Below the pieces are notes generated by a model. The model was not told the DNA's origin. It searched no databases and saw nothing but the letters and a program-made list of their open reading frames with translations. A stretch of 64,000 nt of DNA from positions 31,805,971 through 31,869,970 of the forward strand of contig NC_052134.2 in assembly GCF_016086655.4 (NCBI RefSeq). The letters are read 5' to 3'. This document shows, piece after piece, positions 12,500 to 24,235 of the stretch. How positions within the stretch are numbered: position 1 is the first letter of the stretch; each line of letters starts with the position of its first letter. Both the position numbers and the translations under genes were made by a program. Source of the DNA: Lepeophtheirus salmonis (taxonomy: Eukaryota > Arthropoda > Copepoda > Siphonostomatoida > Caligidae).

Positions 12500-12940
12500 T
12501 GTTATCGTTCAAATGAGCCATAATGACAAAAATCAGTTCATTCATTGTCGAGATGGAGACCAAAAGGCAAAGTATAGCTGATTGTATTCGTGCCCAGCAA
12601 TGCAACACGACAAAAAAACAGGACCCCTGTCGAGGAGGCAACCAGACTAAGTTCCCAACCTCTGCGATGATCAGACAGGAAGAGGATGCCCCCATATTGT
12701 TTCTAGAAAGGCCTGAAATTTGGAAAAAGGAGTACCAGGACGTCATTAAGGAGATGTTCTTGCCCTGGGTGAAATCCAACGACCCAATCGGAAACTATGT
12801 ATTCCAGGGGGACTATACTGCCACCATAGCAACACAAAAGAGCAAAAATTATTATTGTTATTGGTCCATTTGCTTACATTCACGGCCAAATGATGAGCCT
12901 CGGACCCATGATTCAGAATTATTTCAATGAAACATTATTT
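12500..12940 (+). pseudogene. mariner/Tc1-type transposase fragment
   Basis: The open frame at 12523-12930 matches the middle of a mariner/Tc1 DD34D transposase. TKFPTSAM stands where TKHPxSVM is usual. It is followed by a block with KEYQDVIKEMFLPWVKSN and then GNYVFQGDYTA where the second catalytic block is usually NYVFQQDxAxAH. The aspartate codon is kept (12811-12813). Just upstream, IVEMETKRQS fits the region after the first catalytic Asp, which itself is not visible. After about residue 110 the frame loses similarity and the third catalytic Asp is absent. No terminal repeats were found around it. Such transposases cut and paste DNA in the nucleus at TA sites. This copy is an inactive internal fragment. 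Confidence 0.65.
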
Positions 12941-13029
12941 TCCCGATGGTGATCCCGATTCCCTGTTCAAGTTCATATGTCCAAATTAAAGTAGAGTAAT
13001 AGAAACTATATGTTCGATAAGAGCCTTCA

Positions 13030-13053
13030 AAAGTGCCCCCGGCCCCCCGGCTA
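13030..13053. other. Local GC spike
   Basis: GTGCCCCCGGCCCCCCGGCT interrupts otherwise AT-rich DNA between the mariner fragment and the non-LTR fragment. Confidence 0.6.
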
Positions 13054-13104
13054 AAATCTCATTTTTAGCTTTCAACGTTTAAAAAAATTAATTCCCTTTT
13101 GTGT

Positions 13105-13604
13105 TCCGTTCATTGAGCGCACGTTCCGTGGTACAACGTTCAATTTTGCGCTCTGTTCGCCAATCTGGTAATATCATTAATGTTGGACCTTCCAATCATG
13201 TTTTGCGATTTTGCGATATATTTGGAACCTATTCTGAACGGAAGAGCCACGTTGTTAAACCCATAAATTAATTTTTCTCGGGTGGGCTAGCTCCCTAGAT
13301 AGTTATTGAGTCCTTCATACATATTTGTCCATATTACTTCCAGTTGTTTGGAGTCAGGAAGAACATGGCAAGCGTTTTCTTTTTGTTCCACACATTGTAC
13401 GTCTTCTCTTTGTCTCCATACATAGTGCACTCCAAAGGCGACCCGGTATCTCAGGTAGGACTGCTCAGTATATATCAGTAAATATGTATCGAACAATGAC
13501 CTCACATAGGTATTGTGTACATTCACTACCTCCTTAATGTTTTTATTCTTAACATTTAGCACTACTCTTAGTGGCATTATTTTTTTTTGTTTTCTTGAAG
13601 ACAC
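13105..13604 (-). pseudogene. Non-LTR retrotransposon ORF2 C-terminal fragment
   Basis: On the minus strand the frame 13287-13604 contains VHNTYVRSLFDTYL, then YRVAFGVHYVW, then CVEQKENACHVLPDSKQLEV followed by IWTNMYEGLNNYLG. The last two segments have the arrangement of the Cys/His region that follows the RT in many non-LTR elements (Cys-x-Cys-Glu ... His-hydrophobic ... Cys ... Trp). Here the second and last Cys are replaced. After a stop, the similarity continues with FNNVALPFRIGSK, IAKSQNMIG and ITRLANRAQN down to about 13105. Blocks in the same order occur at 5595-5878. It is a dead, 5'-truncated copy. Confidence 0.55.
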
Positions 13605-15040
13605 TTAGGAGGGAATATCTTAGCAAATGCTCCATCAGATAACTAATTTTATTCATGGTAATAACATCGTTTATAATGGTTAGGCCCATGATGATATTCA
13701 GTAGTTTACAAAATATTAAAAAGTTATTTTTGATTAATCAATATGAAATATAGTTTGACATCTTAACTATCAAACAAAAAAAAGAAGACATTTTGATTTA
13801 ATAAACGAGTGCAGTAAGCATTAATGAATTTTCGGGACACCGGTGTCACCAGGCTGTGAAAGGGTACATCCCTATATATTATGTTAATTTCAACATCTTA
13901 GAATGATATTATTGATCTACATAAGATTAGGTAGTCATAGTAGTTATATGCTGTGACATCGAGGGGGCTCAAAATCCCTTATTTGTTGAAGAAAATAAAC
14001 CCTAATCCTGCACCGTATCTAGCAAGGACATAGGCAGGAATTATCCCATTTTCGATCCTTAATTCTACCAAAAGTCCAATGAAGGCTCACCCTTATTACT
14101 CCCCAAGAAATATTTAGTGTTTCATGAGAACAGACCGTAGTAGTTAATACTTATGTCACAGAAGTTATAGTTCTATATCTCTTGATATGAATCCATAAAA
14201 GAGTTTAAACCCACGATTTGTTACTCTATATACATTTTAAATATTAACATATATAATAAAATATACGTAATATAATATTAAAAAATGTTAGTACTTATTA
14301 ATAGAGCCAAATATTCATATAAGTATTCCTACGAATATATTTTGTATAATGGGATATTTAAGGAATAAATAAATAAGGGGAAAAAATACTTAAAAGTCTT
14401 TTAATAAAAGAATATACATATATATTTTAAGTAATAAATTTATAATAAAAGGATAACAATAATAAAAATAAAAAACATAAAATCGATTTTTTCTTCTTCT
14501 CTTTCCAAGCCTTTTTATTTATTCATAAAAATGAAAGTATTTTATTTATACATCTATAGGGGAAAAAAAATTCTATATATATTTTGAATTTTCAAATTCC
14601 TTCTTGTTGTGGGTGAAAAAAGATGAATTATCTGAAAAAAAAGAGCATTAAGTACTTGCTTTAAATATCAAAAAAGTATTGAAATGACGTGAAAAGGTCG
14701 TTTACAATGATTAATTTATCATCCACGGATTTATAAATACACAAATAAACTATTGCAATAAATGAATAGTAGGCAGCAAAATTGCATTGGGATTAGAGCT
14801 CCATATTGGTCATTTGAAAGTTGTTTACCTTTCCCAGATTGGACTGTATTTCCAAATAAATAACATAAGTACAATGTACATACTATCAATTTAAATCTGT
14901 AGATATATATTAGTGACGATCTTTATTATTATTCAATACTAGGACGTAGCCGTATCATATTTTTCGCCATTTTTTTTTTTTTTTTTTTGTATATTTAATA
15001 AAGATACAATTAATTTATAGTTTGAGAATTTGATTGAATG
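13605..15040. other. AT-rich stretch, nothing recognised
   Basis: No recognisable genes. A 12-bp palindrome GACACCGGTGTC lies at about 13837-13848, and a T run at 14970-14988. Confidence 0.5.
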
Positions 15041-15044
15041 TAGT

Positions 15045-15260
15045 AGGGAGGACGTTCATTCCTTATAAATTAAATAAAAATGACAACACCCGAGGAAAAG
15101 AAAAATCATTCTTCAGATTACCAATTCCAAGAAAACGGGTCGTTAAAAGTACATACGATTCACATCATTATTTATTGGTTTATCAGATGGAATAATTGCA
15201 TTACTATAATGTTTACTTATACTTAATCAGTGCAACTCCATCTAACCATTTAAAGGATTA
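15045..15260 (+). repeat. Dispersed repeat, tail fragment (copy F)
   Basis: The first half matches the 3' parts of copies A and D (AAATGACAACACCCGAGGAA, CAGATTACCAATTCCAAG). The second half, AATGTTTACTTATACTTAAT followed by CAACTCCATCTAACCA, is shared with 51765-51845. The family may therefore extend further 3' than the other copies show. Confidence 0.45.
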
Positions 15261-15527
15261 TTTAAAGAAAAAAAAACTATTAGATGCCAACTTAACACGT
15301 TAAAATAAATACAAATAAGGGTTACATAAAGTTGTCCATGAGTGAATAGTTTATCTGGTAAATACGCTCAAACATACTTCAAGAGTAATATTATAATTTA
15401 GTAAATAGGTAGATATTCAAAATTCAAATGCCCTATGCGTTTTTATTAGGGGACATATATGTACATCGTTCAAGAATAATAATATAGTATGGTAGATTTA
15501 ATAAGATGTTAAAAAAGGAACGGAAAT

Positions 15528-15872
15528 TAACATTTTAACCCTGACAATTTTCAGAATGTTTGTGAGGAGTCCGCTTAGCTGTCGTGACTTTCATTAGAGC
15601 AGCTGTGACAAGGGAGGAGTTGGAGAAGGAAATAAACAAGAGCATTCGCATGAATTACTCCGATGTCGATCTACAATTCTACTCTGTGCCCAACAAGGAC
15701 TTACAATTATAACTCCTTTCAAGGTTACTCTCTGTCTTTCATGGGCACATACGAATGTTTAATCAGGTTTTGAATTAAGTAATTAAGTATGTATGGAGAT
15801 TCATAACTGAGGAGTGAAATAATAATGACAACAACAGCTGAGGAAATGAAAATTCATTATTCAGATAACCTA

Positions 15873-15905
<33 letters not shown>

Positions 15906-15945
15906 GGACGAGCTAATAAATACACTGGATTTACACCCACTAATT
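15528..15945 (+). repeat. Dispersed repeat, copy B
   Basis: Same family as 826-1220. The central segment reads AAVTREELEKEINKSIRMNY, then YSVPNKDLQL and a stop codon. The sequence after the stop shares TACTCTCTGTCTTTCATGG with copy A. A 29-base A run (15876-15904) lies inside the tail. Confidence 0.6.
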
Positions 15946-18621
15946 GTCTTACTTGTATCCTTAATGCTTAATAACTCTACAATTATTTAAAAAAAATGTA
16001 TAATAAAATTGTAAAATAAAAACATTAATAAGTATAAATAGCTTGGAGTTTTTAATTACTCGATTGCTTCAATACTACAATAAATCGTAATACGAATGTC
16101 TAAGCAATACGAAAAATAAATAAACTAATAAACATTATAGTCAAAGTTTTATTTCTCAAATTTATCTCGTCCGGTGAATAATTTTCTTCATATCACTGAA
16201 AACCTTTTTATTATATTAAATGAGTCATTTCCGAACTTTAACATAATAAAATTTGACAGGTAATTCCATTCGTATTTTGCTAAATCAAATAAAATTAATT
16301 TAAAATATATATCTTAATGCATTTTTTATGGGATTTTGTGCATCTACAAATTACTTTAAAAGTTATGAAATTTTAGACCAAAATGGATGATTGATGCTGT
16401 TCATGGTTATCATAATTAGTTTTAAAAACTTAAAAATCAATCTTATTAGGCATATGTACGCCAAAATGACCACACATGTAATACGTAAATATGTAAAAAC
16501 TTGTTTTATCAAACGTTATTAATGATTTAGTTAATTATAAAATGAATAACATATTCGATCTAAAATCACATATCCATGTGCGTTGAAAACCATTTCATGG
16601 TTAAATAAATTTTCTTATGATCACGATGCCTCTTTGCTTTTGTGTTAACCAAGAATAATGTTAATGTTATATTTAGTCCATAAAAATGAGATAAAATGAG
16701 AAAGTGTGATTTAGGAAACAAATGATATCCTCAATAATTTTCTTCCTTCAAAGTACAGTGTAATTAACTATTTCATATTGAGAACCAGTTATATAAAATA
16801 TTAATATTGTAATTATTGAATTCGTTGCATTCATAGACAATTTCAACATATGTAGACCGATCAAGAGTGCTGTTTTTGTACTTTTTAAACTTCTTACTTA
16901 GTCATATACAAATTATATTTCTATGATATGTAATACGAGCAGCGAACGCTGACTTAAGAGTCTACTGTTTACACTGTCGTCCTTAAAACTTGAACACTCT
17001 AACAGTTATATATGATTGCAATCCTTTCATTTGTTTTTCTTATTTGTTATGCCTAATTTTGCTGTATTTATTAAATTTGTACTTACTATTAGTAATTAGG
17101 CTGATGTAACAAACACAATAAAGCATCTCATTGCTAGATATGTTATTTATTATAACATTTATTACTCGTGACATTCTTTTGTATGGGCAGAAATTAAGTA
17201 AGAAATACCAGATTGCTAAAATTATTAATATAGGATGACGTCACTTGCATAACAATAGAGAATGTGGAAATCTGACGTCACAAGGCATTATACATAAAGT
17301 TTAGAAAAACCAGCTTTTCAATGAATAGTTTTCCCAATTTTGTATACATGTATTAGTGTTTTCAAATTAGGCTGAGTGTGTGTTTTTGAGTATTACGTTG
17401 AGTCTAGTTAGTTTTAGGGCAATTTACCAATTTTTGAATTTGATTGAATTTAAATGTTTGAGAATTAGAACATAATATGATGTGCAGTTTCTCCTTTTTT
17501 ATACAATATCATCTCTTCCTGTTTTAGAAACCTCCGTCTGTAGTTTATACTGTTCTTTTGAGGGATACCAGGCCTTTGACTTGAATGTTCAAGGTTTATA
17601 TTACTTTAGCTGAAGTAATAAACGAATCCCATACTGATGTATACAGGGATTTATTGTTGAAGACCAATTTGTTTGATGAATAATCCTTTAATCTTTGAGT
17701 TATGCAAAGTTAGTTTAGACCAACAGTACTCAGTGCCGTAATTCCGTTTTGTTATTTTGGGAAGACTCTTATTTCACCATAAATAGGCCGATCAAACTTT
17801 GGGGGAGGGAGAGGGGGCACCCTAAAACCTCCTGATGATTACAACCCTGGTACTACAGTGGTACCGGGACATTTAAAACAGTAATACACTAAGTTAATAG
17901 AGGATGAAGTACTTCCAGTGTTATTACGTCATAGTAATGTTGAGCTGCCAATGACATAACCACAAAAGTTTTGGAGAATCAGAATCGTCTGTTAGGAACA
18001 AAAATCTTCAAATTTATGAACAAAAAAAATAAAAATCCCTTGCGTACCCCCATGGGAGAAAATAGAATAATGATCTTTTTTGCTATATATTATTATTAAA
18101 AAAAGTACAGAAATACCCATTTTGCTATTGGGTCCAGTATAAAAATATGTGTATTCTAACAACACTATATACGCCAATACAGATGTGACAGGTAACTGAA
18201 AAAGAACCATCTTTGTTAGTTTGTATTTTCTATAAAATTAGTAGGTTCCAGGTTAATTGGAATGCTTTTAAAATATGTACAAGTACATATATTGGTTATC
18301 ATATGTATGTACGTGTCATTGAGTAGCAAGGTAAATCAAATACCTTAGGAATGTAAGTAAATAAACGTTTGATGAAATAGACAATGAAAGCACCTGTTCA
18401 AATATTTGTAAGAATATTATTTATATATGGAGGCATTGTCAAGAAAAAAGGTCGTTTGGATGAAATCATTGTTTACTTTGAATCAAAGTTAACTTTTTTT
18501 ACGCAAATATGAACCTATATCTACATATATGTATACCTACGTAATTATACGGTGCATCAATATAGAAAGAATATTGATCAAATGTAAGAAGACAGACAGC
18601 ATTCAACTTTTTTTAAATTCA
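15946..18621. other. AT-rich stretch with paired CRE-like palindromes
   Basis: No gene recognised. Two perfect TGACGTCA sites occur at 17236-17243 and 17273-17280. A G-rich run, GGGGGAGGGAGAGGGGG, lies at 17801-17817. Confidence 0.5.
17236..17280. promoter_or_regulatory. Two TGACGTCA (CRE-type) palindromes 37 bp apart
   Basis: Two perfect 8-bp copies of the CREB/ATF consensus occur within 45 bp. No transcript or gene start is identifiable nearby, so a regulatory role is only a possibility. Confidence 0.3.
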
Positions 18622-18623
18622 TA

Positions 18624-18986
18624 CGATGGTGGTCTCAACAGTTTCTCACCATATCGTGAAGATGGCAACACTCCAAAATAAATGCTAGTCACATCTAGCA
18701 TCTGTTCAGAGTTAATCACCAAAGTAAGTTTCGGCCATTTTGGACGCGCAGTTGTTATATAACAGTCATTTGAGTTTGTTGATGTGAGTGTTATTGCAAA
18801 AGTGGACAAAATCGAGTATCAAGCTGTATACGCTGAGTACTATTTGGACGGTTTATAAGGATGGGAGCATCTCTAGGAGAATCGTGTAGAGACACAAGGT
18901 GACAGTCATATAAAAATTAACCAAAATAAAAAACAGAAGAAGTGTCCTGTATCTTTGTTAAGTTGAAACTTTTCAGACCACCCTCC
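18624..18986 (+). mobile_element. mariner-derived non-autonomous element, 363 bp
   Basis: It is bounded by TA dinucleotides (18622-18623 and 18987-18988). The left end is CGATGGTGGTCTCAACAGTT, and the reverse complement of the right end is GGAGGGTGGTCTGAAAAGTT. The interior shares CCATTTTGGACGCGCAGTTG with the element at 53692. It then reaches what was the transposase start, with ATG changed to GTG at 18802 (VDKIEYQAVYAEYYLDGL, stop at 18856-18858). The rest of the transposase gene is deleted, so the element would depend on a transposase supplied elsewhere. Confidence 0.75.
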
Positions 18987-18989
18987 TAT

Positions 18990-21900
18990 ATGTACATATA
19001 CAAAGAGGCTAATATTTTAAAGACATATTCGAGTTAATCATATGTTTTGTATTCAAATGTGTTCGATGATTTACAATATCTAACAATTTTAGCTATAGTT
19101 TAAAAACTTTATTTGAATTAAAACACTTATATGGGTCCTAATATGATTTTTGTCGAATATAATATATTATTTTATCATTACAATCCATTTTGGCTACTGT
19201 AATTGCAAATTGCAGCAGCTCTTCCTCTCTCTCCTTGCAATTGAGAATCCTTTTTCTAATAAAATAAATGTAATACACTCTCAAATTTGAGAAAAATCAT
19301 TTTCTGTTGACGGGCTACATATATAACTATACTTTGTAATAAGGTTCTATTTACGTATAAAAATCTAATTTTTTATTCATCAAACAAGCGAATGGTAATC
19401 TAATAAAGGGAGGGGGAAGGACAAAAATAAAAACAAGAAATGCATTTTGTTCTCGCTTATGTAGATATACATATATAAATATAAATTAAATTAGTTTGAA
19501 ATGACCCATTCAGTGAATATATTCTTACACGCATAGAAACATTGTTAAAACATTAATGCAAATATTACAAATGCAAATAAAATAAGGAAGGATCTCTTCT
19601 TTGCCAAAAACAAATAATGATGCAAACAAGATTTTCATTCGACGCTAAATGGCAATGTTAAAAATGTAAATTTTGATATGTACTTTTTAAATATTACGTA
19701 ATTTGTAGAATATTTCTTCTAAAGAGTAAATGAACAAATAGTTGCCAATGACGGTAACATTAAAACAGAGCCTTTTTCAACATTTTATTTATGTTTACAT
19801 GATAAAGTCTCAAAATAACTATTTTGTCTAATAATATTATATTCAAATTTTGATCCGTTTACAAAAAAAAACAAAAAAACATTAGCTACTTTGTATGGCA
19901 ATTTTGTTGTATTTATTTTTTCAGGTTACTTCAGACGATGGAAAAGGAGAATGTAACATATTGTATTCTTCCATTGTGGGTAATTGAAATAAAGAACGCA
20001 TTATACGCAGCATAATATAAGTTTTTCAGCTCCAAGTTGATATAATTATGAAGTTGATCAAAGCTCGTTAGTCAAGTCTCTTTCATGAACTCACGAACGC
20101 TTCCAAATATTGAGTTATAGCTAAGAGGGAGAAAAAAGTGTATATGGTGTCTACATGGGAGAGGTAAAAGATCTTTCTTTTTTTTTCGGCAAAAAAACCA
20201 CAAGCTTTAGCTTTATTTGAATTTGTTGTATCAAAGCACATGCCTTGAATTTGATCAAGTATTTTTCGTCATGAAAAATCTGAACCAAATAGCAGTGCTC
20301 AGAAATTTTATCACAGTTTAAAATAAAATAAGATTTAATTACTTTACTTATTGATTAAAATTCGGCTATCAAGACTTTTTGGATCAAGTTAAAGTCAGAA
20401 AAAGGTCTTTTTATTCGAAAAAACGTCAGTAAAATATCGGAAAGACGTGAAATTTATCCTAACTTATTTTAATTTTTCTATTTGGAGTTAGTAATTAAAA
20501 ATTGCTAAGAATTTGGAAGAGATAAATTATTAATATGAATATAATTTCTTTTAACCAGCATCAGATGAACATACAAAAAAAATACAAGTTATGGTAGTCT
20601 ATGCTCTTTTTGACTAATTAGCAAAAGACGTTAGTGAAAAAACTATAACATATTTCTAGTATACTTTAGGTTTTGTGAAGAAATAGAGACAATAACACTA
20701 CCCCTATAAAAAGATGAGTTGTCGATAAAATTACTTTGTAAAAAACATTTGAAATATCTAAAAGAAAAGTCCAAATTGTACCATGGAGCAAAATCCTTTG
20801 AAAATTTGTCCTTCAAATTAAATTTGTCATGATAAAGCTAATCCTTATAAGGACTAAACTATATTTGGGAATATTTTAAATTTTTAGACTTCATATACGC
20901 CATTTATTATATAACTGAGAGAAAATTAAAAAAACATTGAAATTCAATCACTTTTATTGATATGGAACATATTTGTACCAATTTGTGAATAGTCGATCAA
21001 ATTTTTTTATCCATATGATAGATATACGTATCAATTAGAAGCTCAGGTTAAAAAATTTAAATGTTATTACATATTATTATAATATTTTATTGTCCATTAC
21101 TTACCTGCAAGTGGATTCAATAGACAAATTAGTGGAGTAAGATGCACCTGGGGTCTATCTCAATTCTTAGCTATGTAAATAAGGATGATTGAGTGAGTGA
21201 TAACATTTGGAATTGTACGCTACTAATCCAGTTCTAAAACTTTTGTTCAAATTATTTCTACTTATCTCCATATTTGTTTGAAATAGAACATACATGTTTT
21301 ATTTCAATTGTACTTTATGGGGAATATTAATTTTAAAAAATGAGGAAAAACATTTGCAATTATTGTAATATTTTAAATTTTTTGTTGTATGAAAAGTCAA
21401 CAAATGCTGAGACACCAAAAATGGTATATGAAAAGTTAATATTATTTGTCCGACTACGAGTTTCCGTTGATATTTAAGCATAAAGTAACATTATTTTTAG
21501 CGTTTTATTTGATAATATTGCAAATTATATATATTTTTGTAAAATGAGCTATGTTTCGTGACCCCGATCCTTCACTCTCTCTCTCTCTACATATTATATA
21601 TCTTATTTATATTTAGCTATGTTTCCATAATTTTTCTCCATACTTTTGGGTGTCAAGAGTCTAAATATTAATTTTTTAGATTTAAAATTTTCGGCAAGGG
21701 TTCCTATAGGGTCTTACAGATTTGAAAAATGATTGTTTTAAAGTTATTTCATAGTTATGAATCTTAACAATTGTTGACTGACATCAGTGTTCAATAAAAT
21801 TGTGGTAAAAGTAAAAATTAAAGTGATGTGATCAATTAAACTATTTCTGAGCCTTGTGATGTTACTTCATCTGTTCTGGAAGGTAGTGTACTTGGACCCA

Positions 21901-23965
21901 GTCTCTTTGACATTTACTCTGGATACTAATTAAATGCTATCTCTTCCACAAAACGAGACTCTCCTCACACAATACCCTCATCCTACCAAAACCAAAGATT
22001 GACATATTAAAGCATAGTTTACAGATCAACAAGTATTTGGAATACAATACATTTTTGCTTTCGCCAGGGAAGTGAGGCTGACCTCAAGTGATTTTTAGTA
22101 AATTTTTTTTTGTATGAAACGTACTTATGAATATATATTCTTTACATTTATGGTTTCCTTTATTGTTTGTGTTGTTTTTTTTGGTTTTTTTTTTTTTTGC
22201 ACTGTCGCGTTACTTTAAAAAATTTGATATTTGTATTTTAAATGATTTACTTTTATTAAAAATTATAATTTACATATTTAATAAACATTAAATATAAGTC
22301 GATCTTTATTGGCTTTGTTTATCGCGGCTGGTCGAAATAAATAAAACAAAATGAATATATACACTCATCTGAATAATACTTTATTATAGTTTTGTTCTGT
22401 AAATATATAATTAGAACGTACTATCAAAAAAAGAGAACAGTATTTTTTGAACAGCTTTGATGACGCTTATTTCAGAATTAAAAAAAAAAAAAATGCAATA
22501 AATTGAGTTGTCTTTGTAAAAATTATTAAAAATAAAACGTTAGGAGGAAATGTGTATTCTGTCAATTAGTTAGCCGAAAATCCTGTTTTTAATCTGTTCA
22601 TAAACATACTTATGTATCGAGTTTGACAAATTTAAAAGATATTGAGTCTGTTATGGACATTTTTTAATATTTATATTTGTCCCAATTGAAATTTTGAAAT
22701 CAATCTTAACAAACTGTTAAGACTATGTTACTTAGCTCATATAAACTTTACACTGTGCTTTTGATGTCAGCTGCCGATGCTTCTGCTTCTTTTCACGTAA
22801 CCAGTGTACTGAATATGGATATGTAGAGTTAAAAATAACCCTTGTTAAGTTGTGAACAATTACCACCAATTATCGAATAACAATTATACAATTGGAAGGA
22901 ATTGGTAACTACAAACAAATTTTGGCCTGTTATGTGTTTCTTTTCGGTTGAAAAGTTATGTGATACAATAAAGATAATGACGTATTAAAATATTAATTCA
23001 GGTCACCTAATCTTTCTTAAAAATATTTTTGACAGTAGCTTTGTATTGAATATTAAACTTTTTGTGCTTTGCCTTTAAGATTATAAAAGTATGCTACGTA
23101 TGGTTAATATTCATAATTTTATCTTGTTTAATTGTTATTCATATGATGTTTTGTGTTTAACTCCGTATAAGGAAAAATATAGATCCATATAACTAAAAAA
23201 AAAAATATTATTTGAATAAGGATATACTATACAAAAGTACATAATTGCAAGCTGATTTTTTATTTTTTTTGTCACAACTATTTGAATACTTTTTAGTTTA
23301 TAAAAAAATATTGAAAGTGTAGATAGGATTCACGAAAAAAACTGCGAGTTTCAAAAAGGTTTGTCTACTTCCATCATGTCTTTTGGAAACAATAGTGAGT
23401 GACTTCAAGAATTAGTAAATGCATTAATAGATAATGAAGATAATAAACTATTTACGAAAATTTTAAATAACTATAATTGTTTCAATCCAATGTATAATGA
23501 TTTTATGTCTAAACATATTTTTTTGTTGAACTAGCGGAAAAATCTTTCAGGTCTTGTCTTACTTGTATTCATAGTTAAGCATTTTACAAATTTAATGTAG
23601 TTTTATTTAAAAAAGAAATTGAAATCATATAATCTTTTCCTAAATATATTTTTGGTTATTTACCTATACGGGTTTTCCATTTTCTGAGAAATGGTCTTTT
23701 GTGAATTTATTAATCAAATTAAATTTAAGTATTACTTTTCATAATTGAAAAAAAATTAATAAATTTTAAGCTGTTCTTACTTATATATTATCAATTCTCA
23801 CTTTATCATTATAAAAAATATTACAGAGATAGTGTTTTTTCGTAACTTGATCCAACCCACAAAAATAATTATTTAAATTGTGAATGATTAATGAGTTAAA
23901 TTTTGATATATATAATTAATTAAAATATTTACATGTACATATTATAATTTTGAAATCTAAAACTC
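18990..23965. other. AT-rich stretch, nothing recognised
   Basis: Nearly 5 kb without a recognisable gene or element. There is a (CT)n run near 21572-21588 and a long T run near 22184-22198. Confidence 0.5.
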
Positions 23966-23969
23966 GAAC

Positions 23970-24235
23970 CACGAGCTAAAAGTTAACTTGCCTACTCAAA
24001 TTCATGTAACTCTTTTTATAATAATATGAGATATTCGGACTGTCACATCTCAAACCCCCTCAAAAATACATATTTTACAACAAATACGGAACTTTTGTGC
24101 AGATATAGAACAATATTTATGAGTTATATATATTTAAGTTAAACTTATATAATGAAATAATAATATAAAAACTGGAGATTTCTCAAGAAGACGGTATCCT
24201 GGGATCCTTACTCAGAAATACTAGTACCTGCTCAA
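23970..24235 (+). repeat. Diverged relative of the fold-back arm
   Basis: It matches part of 8100-8310 in order: AACTTGC, then CATGTAACTCTTTTTATAA (identical to both arms at 7818 and 9723), then GACTGTCAC, AAACTTATAT and AAAACTGGA. It is too diverged to set its ends. Confidence 0.4.

Noticed and set aside
13837..13848. GACACCGGTGTC palindrome as an operator
   Set aside because: A 12-bp palindrome alone, with no gene nearby, is not adequate evidence.
15876..15904. 29-base A run as a retrotransposon poly(A) tail
   Set aside because: It lies inside the aligned dispersed repeat, not at its end, so it is better explained as an expanded internal A tract.
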